A DNA stretch of 13,629 bases from an uncultured Oscillospiraceae bacterium. GTDB lineage: Bacteria > Bacillota > Clostridia > Oscillospirales > Oscillospiraceae. The translations under genes were made by a program, and so were the position numbers. The notes beneath the pieces are model-generated. The model did no database searches, was not told where the DNA came from, and worked only from the letters and a program-made list of their open reading frames with translations. The stretch is from NCBI GenBank assembly GCA_958436045.1, contig CAUBIP010000047.1, positions 1 to 13,629 of the forward strand, given 5' to 3'. Below, piece after piece: positions 12,368 to 13,629 of this stretch (position 1 is its first letter; every line of letters starts with the position of its first letter).

Positions 12368-13629
12368 ATGTTTGTTGATAAGGTGAAGATCAGTGTGAAG
12401 GCCGGCAACGGCGGCAACGGCGCCGTGGCGTTCCACCGGGAGAAATATGTCGCGGCCGGCGGGCCCGACGGCGGCGACGGCGGCCATGGCGGCAATGTCG
12501 TCCTCCGGGTGAACGATAACCTTTCCACACTGATGGACTTCCGCTATAAGCGGAAATATACCGCGCCCAACGGGCAGGACGGGCAGGGCGCCCGCTGCCA
12601 CGGCAAGCGCGGTGAAAATCTGGTGATCCAGGTGCCCCGAGGCACTGTCGTCCGGGACGCGGCGACGGGGGAGATCATCAAGGATATGTCGGATTCAGAG
12701 GATTTCATCCTTTGCAAGGGCGGACGCGGCGGCTGGGGCAATAAGCATTTTGCCACCCCGACCCGGCAGGCCCCCCGCTTTGCAAAATCCGGCGGCCCTG
12801 GCGAGGAGCACGAGGTTATTTTGGAGCTCAAGCTGCTGGCCGATGTCGGCCTGGTCGGCTTCCCAAATGTGGGAAAATCGACGCTGCTCTCTGCGACCTC
12901 CAATGCCCGGCCGAAGATCGCCAACTATCATTTTACGACGCTGTATCCCAACCTGGGCGTCATCTATGTCGAGGAGGGCGTCTCCTTTGTAATGGCAGAT
13001 ATCCCGGGCATCATCGAGGGCGCGGCGGAAGGCGCGGGCCTGGGGCATGATTTCCTGCGGCATATCGACCGCTGCCGCCTGATGGTCCACATCGTCGATG
13101 TCTCCGGCTGCGAGGGGCGGGACCCGGTGGAGGATTTCGAGAAGATCAACGCTGAGCTGCGGGAGTATTCGCCGGAGCTGGCCCAGCGGCCGATGCTGGT
13201 GGCTGCCAATAAATGCGATCTGCTGGGCGGCGATACCGCGCCGCTGGAGCGGCTGCGCAGCTATGTCACCGGGCAGGGCTACGAGTTTTTTGAGATCTCT
13301 GCCGCCACGACCCAGGGGACAAAGCTGCTGATGCAGGTCATCGCCGAGCGCCTGCGGCATCTGCCGCCGGTGACGATTTATGAGCCGGAGTATGTCAAGC
13401 CGCTGCAGGAGGCGGGTGACGCGGAGGAGCTCAAGATCGAGCAGCACGGCGACTACTGGCTGGTTACAGGCAAGTGGCTGGTGCGGCTGGTGAACGATGT
13501 CAATTTCACGGATTATGAATCCCGGATGTATTTTGACCGGCAGCTGCGCAAATGCGGCCTGTTTGAGCGCCTGGAAGCCATGGGAATCCAGGATGGCGAC
13601 ACCGTCAGCCTGGAGGACTACGAATTCAC
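12368..13629 (+). CDS. obgE: Obg-family GTPase (last codons off the right edge)
   Basis: This GTPase takes part in 50S ribosome maturation and stress/(p)ppGpp signalling. The 420 codons present show the glycine-rich Obg domain (1 to about 158; KAGNGGNGAVAFHREKY, GGDGGHGG), then the G domain with GFPNVGKS P-loop (164-171), FTTLYPNLG switch I (189-197), DIPG (211-214), NKCD (281-284) and SAA (311-313), then the C-terminal OCT domain (about 345-420, FERLEAMGIQDGDTV). The start has GGGGAGG upstream. The ORF is open to the edge; comparison with the family suggests only a handful of residues are missing. It is the usual neighbour of rpmA, here separated by a terminator. Confidence 0.97.
   Translation, partial: MFVDKVKISVKAGNGGNGAVAFHREKYVAAGGPDGGDGGHGGNVVLRVNDNLSTLMDFRYKRKYTAPNGQDGQGARCHGKRGENLVIQVPRGTVVRDAATGEIIKDMSDSEDFILCKGGRGGWGNKHFATPTRQAPRFAKSGGPGEEHEVILELKLLADVGLVGFPNVGKSTLLSATSNARPKIANYHFTTLYPNLGVIYVEEGVSFVMADIPGIIEGAAEGAGLGHDFLRHIDRCRLMVHIVDVSGCEGRDPVEDFEKINAELREYSPELAQRPMLVAANKCDLLGGDTAPLERLRSYVTGQGYEFFEISAATTQGTKLLMQVIAERLRHLPPVTIYEPEYVKPLQEAGDAEELKIEQHGDYWLVTGKWLVRLVNDVNFTDYESRMYFDRQLRKCGLFERLEAMGIQDGDTVSLEDYEF

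Overview
The window looks like chromosomal core sequence from a GC-rich Clostridia member, most plausibly Oscillospiraceae/Ruminococcaceae-like. The evidence is gene content and style: pyruvate phosphate dikinase, a Noc/ParB protein, an M-box-controlled mgtE, an rplU-prp-rpmA operon whose L27 carries a cleavable N-terminal extension, an SLH-domain surface protein, and strong AGGAGG-type ribosome binding sites. The species assignment is an inference. I see no mobile element, tRNA, rRNA or CRISPR array.

Layout. Minus strand, left: ppdK (5' two thirds only, running off the left edge) with a good promoter, then a 370-bp spacer containing helically phased short repeats, then a noc/parB-like gene. 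A divergent intergenic region separates these from the plus-strand genes. Plus strand: (i) a FemX/MurM-type peptidoglycan branching enzyme overlapping a divergent alanine racemase by 4 bp, followed by a small DUF2812-like membrane protein; (ii) an Mg2+-homeostasis unit made of promoter, M-box riboswitch, intrinsic terminator, a 28-codon leader ORF with a strong Shine-Dalgarno, and mgtE, followed by an unrecognised polytopic membrane protein and rpiB; (iii) a promoter and hairpin-rich leader driving a secreted cysteine-peptidase-fold/SLH protein and a GNAT acetyltransferase; (iv) the ribosomal unit, made of promoter, L21-type leader, rplU, prp, rpmA and a strong terminator, then obgE, which lacks only its last codons at the right edge.

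How the parts fit. Prp cleaves the N-terminal extension of L27 (rpmA) before it enters the ribosome. The FemX homologue and the racemase probably serve cell-wall precursor or branch synthesis together. The M-box and terminator shut off mgtE when Mg2+ is plentiful. The Noc-like protein carries Noc-type rather than ParB-type DNA-specificity residues.

No clearly new defence or mobile system is visible. The items most worth a second look are the leader ORF between the M-box terminator and mgtE, the phased repeats between noc and ppdK, the FemX-racemase pair with its atypical racemase C-terminus, the Noc-like protein without an obvious membrane-targeting helix, and the structured leader of the SLH gene.
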